Counted from the first letter of the stretch, positions 48,553 to 58,433 are shown. The stretch: 64,000 nucleotides of DNA from JAICIG01 sp035532215 (GCA_035532215.1 DATKRK010000083.1:1-64000); one strand, 5' to 3'. The notes: generated by a model not told the origin, from the letters alone. Translations and numbers: made by a program.

Positions 48553-49830
48553 ATGAATAACGAACCCCGAATCGTGCGACACCAAACGCCATGGCTGCGG
48601 CTGGCCGCGACGTTGGCGGCCGTGCTGCTACTGGCTCGCTCGGCCGACGCATGTTCAGTACCGGTGTTCCGCTACGCGCTCGAACGCTGGCCGGCCGATT
48701 TGTTCGAAGTCGACGTGTTTTATCGCGGTGAGCTAACTCCCGACCAACGGGCGCTGGTTTCGCGGCTCGAAGACCAATCGCAGATCAACGGCGGGGCGGT
48801 GAACTGGGAAGTCATCCACTGCAATCTCGACGAGCAGCTTGACGAGGATCTGCAGGCGGTCGGCGGTACTCTCGGCGACGTCGCGGCGCCGCACGTCGTG
48901 CTCCGTCGTCCGGGTGGGCGGCGAGGATCGGCGGTCGTCTGGTCCGGGCCGCTATCGGACGTGAAGCCGTCGCTTTGGACCTCTCCGGCGCGGGACGAGC
49001 TGATCCAGCGGCTGGCCAGCGGGGATTCGGTCGTCTGGCTCGTGTTTCGCGGCCGCGACGAAGCCGCCTCGCAGCCCCTCGTCGAGCTGTTGCAGCAACA
49101 GTTGCCTGGGCTGGCCGCCGAGATTCCGCTTCCCTCCGGGGTCGGTATGCCGGGGTCGGAGCTGCTAACGAACCTGCCGCTCGAAGTTCGCTTCTCCGTC
49201 CTCGAAGTCGACGGCCAGTCGGCCGACGAAGCGATCTTTCGCAAGCTGGTCGCTCGTGGAGTCCTTGACGACTCGGACCATGACGAATCGATCGTGGTTC
49301 CCGTCTTCGGTCGCGGGCGGGCGATGACGGCGCTGAAGGCGGAGTCGATCGACGAGGCGCTGCTGGCGGAGTGTTCGGGATTTCTCTGCGGCGCCTGCTC
49401 CTGTCAGGTCAAGCAGTCCAACCCCGGTTTCGATCTGCTGCTAGCCGTCAACTGGGACGAGCGACTGTCGGGCGACCCCGACATCCCGCTGCAAACGGCG
49501 CCAATCCAGCCCGAGGCGGACGCTGGCGACGAACCCAGTGAGCCGACTTATGTTCCCATCCCGGCTGGCCGGAAGGAGACCCCGGCGAGCGGAATGAAAA
49601 AAGGGGACATTCTACTTTTTCATGAAGCCGAAAAAAGGAGCGATTTGCGCTCCGGAAAAAGTAGAATGTCCCCTTTTTCTTCCCCGGCGAGCGAACCTCG
49701 GAGACCGCCCGTGCTACCCGCCGAAGGCCAGCCAGACCGCACGCTCTATTGGGCAGCCTTGGGCGTCGCCGCCATTGTCATCGGCGTCGTGCTCGGCTGC
49801 CGCCGAACGTCATCGACGAACAGGGAATAG
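48553..49830 (+). CDS. Secreted/membrane-anchored protein of unknown function
   Basis: A 425-residue protein with a signal peptide (about 1-34, ending SADACS), a body starting VPVFRYALERWPADLFEVDV, a Cys-rich segment SGFLCGACSCQVKQ near 280, and a C-terminal membrane helix (TLYWAALGVAAIVIGVVLGC). I do not recognise a function. The section around 349-377 (MKKGDILLFHEAEKRSDLRS and following) is encoded by the second copy of the ~82 bp inverted-repeat element, which keeps the frame open, so it is an insert in a low-complexity linker. The CGACSC motif could bind metal. Confidence 0.65.
   Translation: MNNEPRIVRHQTPWLRLAATLAAVLLLARSADACSVPVFRYALERWPADLFEVDVFYRGELTPDQRALVSRLEDQSQINGGAVNWEVIHCNLDEQLDEDLQAVGGTLGDVAAPHVVLRRPGGRRGSAVVWSGPLSDVKPSLWTSPARDELIQRLASGDSVVWLVFRGRDEAASQPLVELLQQQLPGLAAEIPLPSGVGMPGSELLTNLPLEVRFSVLEVDGQSADEAIFRKLVARGVLDDSDHDESIVVPVFGRGRAMTALKAESIDEALLAECSGFLCGACSCQVKQSNPGFDLLLAVNWDERLSGDPDIPLQTAPIQPEADAGDEPSEPTYVPIPAGRKETPASGMKKGDILLFHEAEKRSDLRSGKSRMSPFSSPASEPRRPPVLPAEGQPDRTLYWAALGVAAIVIGVVLGCRRTSSTNRE
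49597..49679. repeat. ~82 bp inverted-repeat element, copy 2 (inside a CDS)
   Basis: 24-base arms at 49598-49621 and 49655-49678 are perfect inverted copies with the same sequence as copy 1 (41661-41742). The 33-base loop begins ATGAAGCCGAAAAAAGGAGC; copy 1 in reverse complement reads ATGAGGCCGAGTAAGGAGAT. The element is translated in frame within the 425-residue protein. Confidence 0.88.
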
Positions 49831-50100
49831 TGCAGTATCGCTTTTCCTCCGCCTTTTTAAGTCGTGCTCGCGGCCAACATTCTGGCGAAGGGCACAGCTT
49901 CAGAAGTCGGTATTTGCGGCTGCGCTAAGTTCGCCCGCAGACCACAAATCCATGTTGGGCGCCGCTCTTCGCGGGCACGCCTTCGCTCTCGCCACGAACG
50001 GCCGCGGCACAGTGCCTGCCAACCATCAATCTGCCCCTCGGTTGGGTCCGACCATGATCTTGTCCAGGACGGCCTTGCGCCGACGCCGCACCAATTCGCA

Positions 50101-51159
50101 CTATGAAAGCTCGTACGTTTCGTACGGATGCTCGCACGGTGTTCCGCGGCTGACGTGCATGCGCTGCTGATCCGGTTCGATGATGACCGAAAAGACGGTC
50201 TGCCAGGAGCCCGTCTGCGGGTCGTCGTTGGGATGACGGCAGATGGAACGCGGATGGCCTTCGTGGTCCTGGAGCGCTCGTTTCACCGCTTCCAAACCGA
50301 GCGGCCCCCCAGCCGCGCTCAGCAGCTTGTCGATTCGCTGCTGCCGAGGATACGACTCGATCAGTTCGGGAAACGCAGCGTTGACCGCGACCAGTTCCGG
50401 ATGCTTGCAGTGGTTGGCGTGCGTGAGGCGGCCCTGTTCGCCCGAGAGCACGCGCACGTCGTCCAGCGTGACCTCCAGATCGGCCGGCCCCTGGGGCGTG
50501 GCGAGCATGATGTTGGCGGGAATCGCGCGCTCGGCGCGGCGCACCTCGTCGATCGCGCCGGCCAGTGAATCCGCTTCGTAGATGCCGCGCACGGTGAAGT
50601 AGTGCGGCACGCCGACTTCGCGGCTGGGCGCCGGCAGCGTGTTGAGGCACAGCCCGATGCCGGCGTCATTGAAGCCGATGTAGGCGATCAAGCCCGCCTG
50701 AGTGAGGTTCACCAGCGCCGGTTTGCCGCTCGGCTTCCGCGTGAGCACGATCGTGAACGGATCCAGGCCAGGATCGTTATCCCAGTTCTGGGCGACGATC
50801 GCTCCCTGGGTGGCGATCGCCGTCGAGGCGAGCGAAAGCGCCGTGCAGCCGGCGTCCGCATCGGGGCGAAGCTGGTTGCGAACCTGCAGCAGCATCAGCT
50901 CATCGAACGGCACGCGCGAGCTTTCGGCCATGCCGTGCAGCTCTTCCAGCATCTCCGGGCTGTAGCCGCGTGCAAACTCCGTGCTGCGCGCCGCGATCGA
51001 CATTGCGCGCTCGCGCGAGACGCGCATGGTCTTGTTGACTCGCTCCAGGGCAATTTCCGCAAAGCCGCGGATCTCGTCGCGCGCCGCCTCGCCGAGTTGT
51101 CGCCCCATCTCGCGCGGCGAGCCAGTGACGACAACCTCCCGATAACGTGTGTTAGGCAT
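50101..51159 (-). CDS. C45-type peptidase / acyltransferase-like Ntn hydrolase
   Basis: A 352-residue protein. The likely nucleophile is Cys105 in DADAGCTALSLAS, preceded by an N-terminal helical region (EMGRQLGEAARDEIRGFAEI). Downstream are VAQNWDNDP and AYIGFNDAGIGLCLNTLPAP, as in the acyl-CoA:6-aminopenicillanate acyltransferase (C45) group of Ntn hydrolases, which self-cleave to expose the Cys. The substrate is unknown; no beta-lactam genes are nearby. The start at 51159 begins the conserved region. It is alone on its strand. Confidence 0.8.
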   Translation of the reverse strand: MPNTRYREVVVTGSPREMGRQLGEAARDEIRGFAEIALERVNKTMRVSRERAMSIAARSTEFARGYSPEMLEELHGMAESSRVPFDELMLLQVRNQLRPDADAGCTALSLASTAIATQGAIVAQNWDNDPGLDPFTIVLTRKPSGKPALVNLTQAGLIAYIGFNDAGIGLCLNTLPAPSREVGVPHYFTVRGIYEADSLAGAIDEVRRAERAIPANIMLATPQGPADLEVTLDDVRVLSGEQGRLTHANHCKHPELVAVNAAFPELIESYPRQQRIDKLLSAAGGPLGLEAVKRALQDHEGHPRSICRHPNDDPQTGSWQTVFSVIIEPDQQRMHVSRGTPCEHPYETYELS

Positions 51160-51424
51160 AAACAGAAAGCTTGGCGGAATTGAAGTGGCTGAAATCGAAA
51201 CGATTCACGCATTCCAAGACGTCACGATCATCGCATCTATTCGTGAACGAAGATGGCATCAGTTATACCGTTCATCCCTCCCCCTCGTCAGGTATTCCCA
51301 GTCACAACCAAACAAAGAACACGAGCGCCGGCACGCTCGGCTTTTCGACCCGCGATCGCATGAATCGACGCCCTGAGGTGTTGTTCGAAGAGAGTTTTGC
51401 ACAGGGAGCATGTTGCACGCACCG

Positions 51425-53887
51425 CTAATGATTGAACAGGAACTCGCGGCTGTTACACAGCGCCCAGAGCAGGTCTTCCAGGCCTTCGCGCGCATTGGGC
51501 GCCCCTTGGATGATGCCCAGCCCTTGCTCGATCTCGGTTGCGCTCGGCGGGCGGCAGACGGTCGCCAGATACAGTTGGGCGATCGCCTCGCGCGGCTCGG
51601 TCTTGTTCTGGATCAACTGCGCCAGCCGTCCCTTCTTGTCGGCCAGCTTGCGGTTGATCAATTCGCCGTTGGCGATCTGCAGCACCTGCGCCAAGTTCGG
51701 GTTGACGGTCCGCTCGCACTCGCAGGCGATCACGCGCTGCGGCCGGCCCAGCGTGTCGAGAAAGTAAGAGGCGTAGTTCGGATCGGGCAGTTCGATGGCC
51801 CGCGTCCCCGGCGGCACGCCCGGAAACCTCTCCAGCGTACCGGTGGCGTAGTCGATGGCGTCCATCAGCACCTCGGCGGGCAGCCGCTTGACGTTGTAGT
51901 GCGTGTAGAACCGCGTGTCGGCCGCGGTTTCCGGCGTCGGCGTCGAACTCAACTGGTACACGCGCGAGGTCATGACCAGCCGCATCAACTTGCGCAGATC
52001 GTAACCGCTGGCCGCGAACTCGTCGGACAGCGCGTCGAGTAGTTCGGGGTTGGAAGGCGGGTTGGTCGCGCGCAGATCGTCGATCGGCTCGACCAGCCCG
52101 GAGCCCATCAGGTAGCCCCAGATGCGGTTGACGATGTTGTGGGCGAACAGCCGGTTGTCTCGCGAAGTGAGCCACTCGGCCAGCAGCCGGCGCGGATCGC
52201 GCAGCTGCCCGTCGGCGATCGGCTGGCCCAACAGCGGCGTGGGCTGCATCACGGCGCCGCTGCGCGGATGGCGGATCGAGCCGCTGCTGTTTACCTTGAT
52301 GATGGCGTCTCCGCCCAGGCCGCCGAAATCGGTGCTGGGCTTGGAGCCCACGCGCGTGAAGAACGCCGCCAGCCCGTAATAATCGGCCTGGCTGTAGACC
52401 TCGAACGGATGGTGGTGGCACTTGGCGCACTGCAGTCGCACGCCGAGAAACACCTGCGCGGTCGTCTCGGCCAGGTCGGTCGGAGTGCGGGCGATCTTAT
52501 AATAGTTGGCCGGACCGTTCTGATAAATCGAGCCTTCGGCCGTGATGATCTCGCGCACGAACTGATCGACCGGCTTGTTCTCGCGCAGCGATTGCCGCAG
52601 CCAGTTGTACAGCGACCACATGCCCCCTTCGCCAACGTCGTTGCGGTTGTTGCGGATCAGATCGCCCCATTTGAGCGCCCAATAGGCGCTCCACTCGTTG
52701 ACGAACAAGTCTCGCTGCGGGTCGCCGGTCAGCCCGAGCAATTCATCGACGAGCGCTGTCCGCTTGTTCGCATCGGTCGAAGCGACGAACGAGGCGATTC
52801 GCTCGGGCCTAGGCAGCGTGCCGATGGCGTCGAGATAAGCGCGGCGAATGAACTGTTCGTCGCTACACAGGCCGGCGGGCGTCAATCCCAGGCGTTGCCA
52901 GCGAGCCATGACTTTTTCATCCACCACGTTGAGCGGCTGAAAGCCGGCCAGATCGACGGAATCGTGATAGGGCGAGACGACGTGCGAGACGATCGCCTGG
53001 CCTTGATAACGAATCATCACCGCGGCCTGGCCGTGCCCGACGGCCGTGACGTAGCCGGTCGGGTCGACCTTCGCCACGCCGTCGCCCAGGCTGTCGAACT
53101 TAGCCCGATGCGTGACGTCGCGAACGGAGCCGTCGCTGTAACGGGCGACCGCGCGCAACTGTTGCCCTTGGCCGACGCGATAAATCTGTTCGGTCGGCGA
53201 AACCGTCAGCTCGACGATTTCGGCTTCCTGCTTGAGCGGAGCGGGAGCGCCGCATGCGACCCAGGCCGCCAGCGTCTGGTATTCGTCGGAACCCGGTTCA
53301 ATCCGACGGCCGCCGCCGTGGCTGATGCTCATGGTCGCTTTGCGCAAAAAGAGACTGTCTTCGGGAACCAGCCGCGAGATGCGGCGCTGGCTCCACTCGC
53401 GCGCTAACTCCGGAAAGTCCTCCTCGGGAGCGAACCCCAGCAGCGAGAGCTTGAAGCCGCCTTGTCCATACTGTGCCGCATGGCAGGCGCCTTGGCTGCA
53501 GCCCGCCTTGTTGAACACAGGCAGTACATCTTCGCGAAAACTGGCGACCGGCTCGGGCGCGACCCCTTCCGCCTCAATCGGCACGTCGACCGCGCCGGAA
53601 CTATGCTGTACGTGCACCACGGTCTTGCCGGCGGCCAGCGGCGTGACTTTGCCGCGGGCATCGACCTCGACGATCTGCGGCGCGGCGCTCACGTATTGAG
53701 TCTGACGGGTGGCATCGACCGGGCGGCCCGCTGCATCGGCGGTCACGCGCAACTGCAGCCGGGCAAAGTTGCCGACGAGCCTTGCCTCGCGCGGCTCCAC
53801 TTCGATCGCTGCCGCCGACGAGGCCCAGACAGTCGAGCAAACGAGAGCGAGAACGACCGAGAACAGGCACGGCGTGATGCGGCGCAT
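51425..53887 (-). CDS. DUF1549/DUF1553 protein with Ig-like and cytochrome-type domains
   Basis: An 820-residue exported planctomycete protein. Signal peptide, then a Big2-type Ig-like domain (about 28-105), then a PSCyt1-type segment with CSQGACHAAQYGQGGFKLSL, a variant heme-binding site (CxxxxCH). A second Ig-like domain (about 220-300) follows. DUF1549 (about 330-530) includes a canonical CAKCHHHPFE site (CxxCH), and DUF1553 (about 565-800) carries RRLLAEWLTSRDNRLFAHNI. Function is unproven but probably an extracytoplasmic cytochrome-like complex with the divergent DUF1501 protein. The start MRRITPCLF at 53887 is preferred to the longer frame at 53926. Confidence 0.85.
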   Translation of the reverse strand: MRRITPCLFSVVLALVCSTVWASSAAAIEVEPREARLVGNFARLQLRVTADAAGRPVDATRQTQYVSAAPQIVEVDARGKVTPLAAGKTVVHVQHSSGAVDVPIEAEGVAPEPVASFREDVLPVFNKAGCSQGACHAAQYGQGGFKLSLLGFAPEEDFPELAREWSQRRISRLVPEDSLFLRKATMSISHGGGRRIEPGSDEYQTLAAWVACGAPAPLKQEAEIVELTVSPTEQIYRVGQGQQLRAVARYSDGSVRDVTHRAKFDSLGDGVAKVDPTGYVTAVGHGQAAVMIRYQGQAIVSHVVSPYHDSVDLAGFQPLNVVDEKVMARWQRLGLTPAGLCSDEQFIRRAYLDAIGTLPRPERIASFVASTDANKRTALVDELLGLTGDPQRDLFVNEWSAYWALKWGDLIRNNRNDVGEGGMWSLYNWLRQSLRENKPVDQFVREIITAEGSIYQNGPANYYKIARTPTDLAETTAQVFLGVRLQCAKCHHHPFEVYSQADYYGLAAFFTRVGSKPSTDFGGLGGDAIIKVNSSGSIRHPRSGAVMQPTPLLGQPIADGQLRDPRRLLAEWLTSRDNRLFAHNIVNRIWGYLMGSGLVEPIDDLRATNPPSNPELLDALSDEFAASGYDLRKLMRLVMTSRVYQLSSTPTPETAADTRFYTHYNVKRLPAEVLMDAIDYATGTLERFPGVPPGTRAIELPDPNYASYFLDTLGRPQRVIACECERTVNPNLAQVLQIANGELINRKLADKKGRLAQLIQNKTEPREAIAQLYLATVCRPPSATEIEQGLGIIQGAPNAREGLEDLLWALCNSREFLFNH

Positions 53888-54207
53888 GCGGCAAGCTTCC
53901 GTGGTAGGCGGGCAGTTGACTGGCAAAGATCGGAGCGAGTGCCGGCGGGTTTACAGCATCCCGCTTCGACAGGTTCATTCTAGGTGTCGTCACTGCAAGG
54001 CACAACGCTGCTGTGGACCTCAGCGAGATGCCAGTGCGCCGTTGCCACAGCCACGGCCCGTCGCGGCCCGTCGCAGGCCGATGACTTTGAAGAGAGCTTG
54101 CCGAGATCTGTTGGCTCGCCCGCCAATGAACCATTACAATTATGTCTGCCCTCTGCTCTGCGGCCCGGGATGGCCGCTTGCCCCGCCATATCAAAAGGAT
54201 CCCAACC
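53888..54207. other. Divergent promoter region of the DUF1553 and DUF1501 genes
   Basis: A 320-base gap between two divergent starts, with no supported gene. Short open readings in it have no domain. Promoters for both directions should lie here; I cannot point to clear -10/-35 boxes. AAGGAT at 54195 is the probable ribosome site for the DUF1501 gene. Confidence 0.5.
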
Positions 54208-55539
54208 GTGTTGAAGCTCTATCCCCAACGCGCTAGCAACTGCGAACAAGCCTCGCGGCGGCAATTCATGCTTGAAGTCGGCAGCCTCGCGGGCCTGGGT
54301 TTGTCGCTCGACGTTCTGTTGCGAGCCAAAGCCGCTCAGGCCTCAACCGGTCCGGCCCGGGCAAGCGAAACGAACTGCATTCTGATCTGGACTCGCGGCG
54401 GCACCAGCCATCATGACACGCTCGACCCCAAGCCGGAGGCGCCGCCCGAGGTCCGCGGCGATTTCGGCGTGATCGATACGGCTCTGACCGGCATCAAGTT
54501 CTCCGACCAGATGCCGAACTTCGCCAAGCAACTCGGCCGCTACTCGCTGATGCGGAACCTCAACCCGCAGAACGGCAGCCATGCCACGGCCGACGCCATT
54601 ATGATGTCGGGCAAACGGTTCAACCCGGCCATTACGTATCCTTGCTTCGGTTCGGTCGTCGCCAAGGAGAAGGGCAATCGCAACAACTTGCCGCCGTTCG
54701 TGCAGATCGGGAACAACGTCGATCGCCGTTTTGGCGGCGGCTTAGGCGGCTATCTGGGCATTGCCTACAACGCCTTCGAATTGCCGGGCGACCCGAGCGA
54801 CAAGAACTTCACTGTCCGCGACGTCACGCCGCCCAGCGGCATCAGCCTGGCACGAATCGACCGGCGCCGCGAGGCGCTCAAGACGATCGACCGGCTGCAG
54901 CGAGACCTGGAAGTTCAGCCCGACGCTTTGAAGGCGATGGACGAATACTACGAAAACGCCTTCAACATGATCACGGCGCCTTCCACGCAAAAGGCGTTCG
55001 ACCTGGGGCTCGAAGATCCGCGCATCCGCGAGTTCTATGGCGAACACAACCTGGGCCAGAGCTGTCTACTGGCCCGGCGGCTGATCGAAGCGGGCACGCG
55101 GTTCGTCACCGTGACCAGCGGCGGCTGGGACACGCACCAAAATAACTTCACCGGGCTAAAGAAGCTGTTGCCGCCGTTGGACCAGGCGTTCCCCGCCTTG
55201 CTCGAGGACTTGGAGCAACGCGGCCTGCTGGAAACGACGCTGGTCGTCTGGATGACCGACTTTGGCCGCACGCCGGTCGTCAACTCGGCGGCCGGCCGCG
55301 ATCACTGGTCGACCGCCAGCGTGCTGTGCATGGCCGGCGCCGGGACCCCGGCGGGCACGGCGCTCGGCAAGACTGACGATACCGGCGCCAAACCGGTCGA
55401 CCACGAATATTATCCGCAGGACGTGGCGGCCACCGTCTACGCCAAGCTGGGCATTCCGCTCGATACGACGCACCATGCTCCCGACGGCCGGCCGATGCGG
55501 CTCTGCGAAGGACGCGTAATCCCCGAGTTGATGAGCTGA
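54208..55539 (+). CDS. DUF1501 family Tat-exported protein
   Basis: A 443-residue protein starting at GTG 54208 (AAGGAT upstream). The leader has the twin-arginine motif SRRQFMLEVGSLAGLGLSLD. The body has the DUF1501 pattern: ILIWTRGGTSHHDTLDPKPE, SLMRNLNPQNGSHATADAIM, GWDTHQNNF and WMTDFGRTPVVN then AAGRDHW, a sulfatase-like fold with putative metal ligands. DUF1501 proteins pair with DUF1553 proteins in planctomycetes, as here across the divergent promoter. It ends 6 bases before the PPC-domain gene. Confidence 0.88.
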   Translation: MLKLYPQRASNCEQASRRQFMLEVGSLAGLGLSLDVLLRAKAAQASTGPARASETNCILIWTRGGTSHHDTLDPKPEAPPEVRGDFGVIDTALTGIKFSDQMPNFAKQLGRYSLMRNLNPQNGSHATADAIMMSGKRFNPAITYPCFGSVVAKEKGNRNNLPPFVQIGNNVDRRFGGGLGGYLGIAYNAFELPGDPSDKNFTVRDVTPPSGISLARIDRRREALKTIDRLQRDLEVQPDALKAMDEYYENAFNMITAPSTQKAFDLGLEDPRIREFYGEHNLGQSCLLARRLIEAGTRFVTVTSGGWDTHQNNFTGLKKLLPPLDQAFPALLEDLEQRGLLETTLVVWMTDFGRTPVVNSAAGRDHWSTASVLCMAGAGTPAGTALGKTDDTGAKPVDHEYYPQDVAATVYAKLGIPLDTTHHAPDGRPMRLCEGRVIPELMS

Positions 55540-55545
55540 CGCGCG

Positions 55546-57717
55546 ATGATGAAACGCCGCTTCTTGTTTCTTGCCGTCCTGTCGCTCTTTTCGTTGGGCA
55601 TTGTTTCCGCCGCGCAGGGCGCCGTAGGCTTCCGCCAGTTGACAGCCACCTACCCTGCGGCCGTCCAGCGCGGCACGAAGGCCACGGTGACGGTTCGCTC
55701 GAACTTCACGCTCGACGGCGCCTACTCGGTGTTGTTCGATGAGCCAGGCGTGGTGATGACTTACGCCGAGGAAAAGCCGATCGAGGCGCCCCTCACGGGG
55801 CGCGGTCGACCGGGCACGCCATTTCATTTTCAGGTCGATGTGCCGGCCAATCAGCCTTCGCGCGTGTACGAGTTTCGCGTCGCCACCCCGCAGGCCGTCT
55901 CCAGCGTCGGGCATTTGCTGGTGACCGATTTTCGGGTACTTGAAGAACAGAAAGAAGAAAACGGCACGGCGGCGACGGCGCAGACTTTTGCGCTGCCGGC
56001 GGCGCTGTGCGGGCAGTGCGAAAAGAGCGAAGACGTCGACTGCTACCGCTTCTCGGGCAAGGCGGGCGACGAAGCGGTGTTTCAGATTTACGCCCAACGC
56101 GTGACCACGGCCATTCACGATATGGTCGCCCGCGGCGGCAACTACTTGATGGATCCCATCCTCACGCTGTTCGGACCGACCGGCCAGGTCGTGGCTCAGA
56201 ACGACAATTATTTTGGCGGCGATTCGCTTCTGGCCTGCAAGCTGCCGGCCGACGGCGAATACGTGCTCGAAGTTCGCGACAGCCGCTACATCGGCGATTT
56301 TCGCTACACCTACTGCGTCGAAGCAGCGAACCGGCCGCTGGCGATTGCCACGTTTCCGCTGGCGGTCGAACGCGGCAAGAGCACGACGGCCGAACTGATG
56401 GGGCCCTTCTGCGAGCAACTCGGCAAAGTCGAGCTGACGGCCGCCGCCGACGCGGCGTCGGGCTGGAAGAGCACGCGGTTCAACACGTCGCGGGGCGAAA
56501 CCAATCTTGTCGAGATGCTCGTCAGCGAGTATGCAGAGATTCTCGCGCCGGCCGATCATCATTCGCCGGGCGCTGCAGCGGCGCTCGCGCTGCCGACCGG
56601 CGTCAGCGGTCGGCTGGCTGCGCAGGACGAGGCGCATTACTACGCCTTCGACGCCAAGCAGGGCGCCTACTATCTATTCGAGATCGAGTCGCACCGCCGC
56701 TCGTTGCCGCTCGACGCCGTGCTGGAGATTTACGATGCAGCCGGCAAGAAACTCGCGGAAGCCGACGATCAGCAGTTTAGCAAGGATCCGCAACTGTACT
56801 TTCAGGCGCCGGCCGACGGACGGTTCACCGTCTGCATCCGCGATCTGCACGGCCGCGGCGGTCCGGCCTTCGCCTATCATCTGCGCGCCGAGCCGGCCGG
56901 GCCGGATTTCGAACTGCAGGGCGAATACTACTATGCCATGCTCGCGCCCGGCACGCGCATGCTCTGGTTCGTCAGGCTCAATCGCCTCAACGGCTTCACC
57001 GGGCCGGTGCGGATCGACGTCGAGGGGTTGCCCGCCGGCGTGTCGTTCACGCCCGTCGCCATTCCCGAGGGGATGACCCAATGCAGCCTCGTTCTCTCCT
57101 GCGCGGCAGACGCCCCGCGGGGCGCCTCGCTGGTGCATGTCGTCGGCCAGGCCGAGGCGCCGGGGCCGGAAGGCGATTTGCGTCCGATCGTGCATCGCGG
57201 CCGCGTCACGTGCGAGCTGCAATCGCAAGGAGGCGGTCAGGCGCGCTGGCCGATCGCCACGCAGCTTGTCGGCGTCGTCGATAAGCTCGATCTCGTGAAA
57301 GTGGAAGCCGCGCCGAAAGAAATCACGCTGGCGCCCGGGGGCAAAGCCGAGTTCAGCGTCCGCATCGAGCGGAACGAAGGCTTTACCGATCCCGTCACGC
57401 TCGACATGGCCTTCGTCTACTTCACCACGAAGTTCGGCGAGCAACTGCCGCCGGGCGTCACGATGGGCAAGGCCAGCAAGGCCCGTCTGACCGGCGACGT
57501 ACTGGAAGGCAAGATCGTACTGGAAGCTGCGGACAATGCCGTGCCCGTCGAGCGTTTGCCGATCGCGGCGCTCGCTTCCGTCTCCATCAGCTTTTCCATC
57601 AATACGATGTATGCCTCGAACCCCGTCTATCTGACGGTCGCCCCCGCCTCGGCGAAACCCGCGGCCGCCGAAACCGCCGCGGCGGTCGAAGCGGCGGCTG
57701 GCGAGGGGAAGAAGTAG
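55546..57717 (+). CDS. Secreted PPC-domain protein
   Basis: A 723-residue exported protein (signal peptide about 1-26). It contains two pre-peptidase C-terminal (PPC) type domains: about 145-265, with SEDVDCYRFSGKAGDEAVFQ and GDSLLACKLPADGEYVLEVR, and about 345-455, with DEAHYYAFDAKQGAYYLFEI and APADGRFTVCIRDL. The remaining C-terminal half is beta-rich. PPC domains are usually accessory binding modules. It follows the DUF1501 gene by 6 bases, so the two form an operon. The Ala/Glu-rich tail is low in complexity. Confidence 0.8.
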   Translation: MMKRRFLFLAVLSLFSLGIVSAAQGAVGFRQLTATYPAAVQRGTKATVTVRSNFTLDGAYSVLFDEPGVVMTYAEEKPIEAPLTGRGRPGTPFHFQVDVPANQPSRVYEFRVATPQAVSSVGHLLVTDFRVLEEQKEENGTAATAQTFALPAALCGQCEKSEDVDCYRFSGKAGDEAVFQIYAQRVTTAIHDMVARGGNYLMDPILTLFGPTGQVVAQNDNYFGGDSLLACKLPADGEYVLEVRDSRYIGDFRYTYCVEAANRPLAIATFPLAVERGKSTTAELMGPFCEQLGKVELTAAADAASGWKSTRFNTSRGETNLVEMLVSEYAEILAPADHHSPGAAAALALPTGVSGRLAAQDEAHYYAFDAKQGAYYLFEIESHRRSLPLDAVLEIYDAAGKKLAEADDQQFSKDPQLYFQAPADGRFTVCIRDLHGRGGPAFAYHLRAEPAGPDFELQGEYYYAMLAPGTRMLWFVRLNRLNGFTGPVRIDVEGLPAGVSFTPVAIPEGMTQCSLVLSCAADAPRGASLVHVVGQAEAPGPEGDLRPIVHRGRVTCELQSQGGGQARWPIATQLVGVVDKLDLVKVEAAPKEITLAPGGKAEFSVRIERNEGFTDPVTLDMAFVYFTTKFGEQLPPGVTMGKASKARLTGDVLEGKIVLEAADNAVPVERLPIAALASVSISFSINTMYASNPVYLTVAPASAKPAAAETAAAVEAAAGEGKK

Positions 57718-57757
57718 CAGGGCAGTCGCCAAGCGCGGACAAGAATAGCGATTTACT

Positions 57758-58036
57758 CTGCGCGGTCTGTATGTCCGCATCGGCTTGTTGAGAATTGCCG
57801 AGCGCCCTGAAAACTTTTCCGCGAGCACAATAGGCTTCGGAGCTTTGCGGGGAGAGCCGCAGATATTCGTTTAGGTCCGACACGGCCTTCTCATACTCCC
57901 CGAGCGCGCTCCAAGCAGATCCTCGGTTCCAGATCGCGACAGTGTCCAGCGGATCGAGCGAGATTGCTTTCGAGAGATCCGCAACTGCCGCCTGATACTC
58001 TCCTTTTATCGCCTTGATCGAGCCCCTCGTTCGATA
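57758..58036 (-). pseudogene. TPR protein remnant
   Basis: On the minus strand, about 93 codons encode tetratricopeptide repeats: YRTRGSIKAIKGEYQAAVAD, then AWSALGEYEKAVSDLNEYLR, then CARGKVFRALGNSQQADADI. The match begins exactly at the edge of the inverted repeat at 58037, so the 5' part was lost or displaced by that element. Downstream the frame continues into the end of the PPC gene on the other strand without TPR sequence. Confidence 0.6.
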
Positions 58037-58147
58037 AGCATCGAGGATTAAATAACCTCCCAAATTCGGGCAAAGTCGCCGCAAATCCGCCCCACTATTG
58101 GGGTTCCGAGCGGGTGTGTATAGGGAAGTTATTTAATCCTCGATGCT
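58037..58147. mobile_element. MITE-like element with 25-base terminal inverted repeats
   Basis: The left arm 58037-58061 (AGCATCGAGGATTAAATAAC then CTCCC) and right arm 58123-58147 are inverted copies with a single mismatch in 25 bases, separated by 61 bases. Total length is 111 bases, with no coding capacity. It directly abuts the broken TPR gene. The size and ends fit a non-autonomous transposon remnant; the parent element is not in this window. Confidence 0.7.
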
Positions 58148-58433
58148 AAGTTCGAGTTTCGCACTTTTTGCTAGCACGCAAAATGCCCGAATTTCGGGTG
58201 ATTTCGATTGTTTTGCCACCCTTCAACGAATTTCTGCGACCCCTGAAAGAGCATCGAGTCCCCGAATTGCGTGAAATCACGGCGGACACTGGGCTTCGCG
58301 ATCGAAAAAGTGCGAAAGTCGAACTAAGAATTCATGCACCGCCGCCGCCTTCTGGTTTTGAAGGTGCTCGCCACCGATTTTGGTCGCAGGTATTACCGCG
58401 GATGCCCATATCCTGCAATACCAAAAATGCCTT

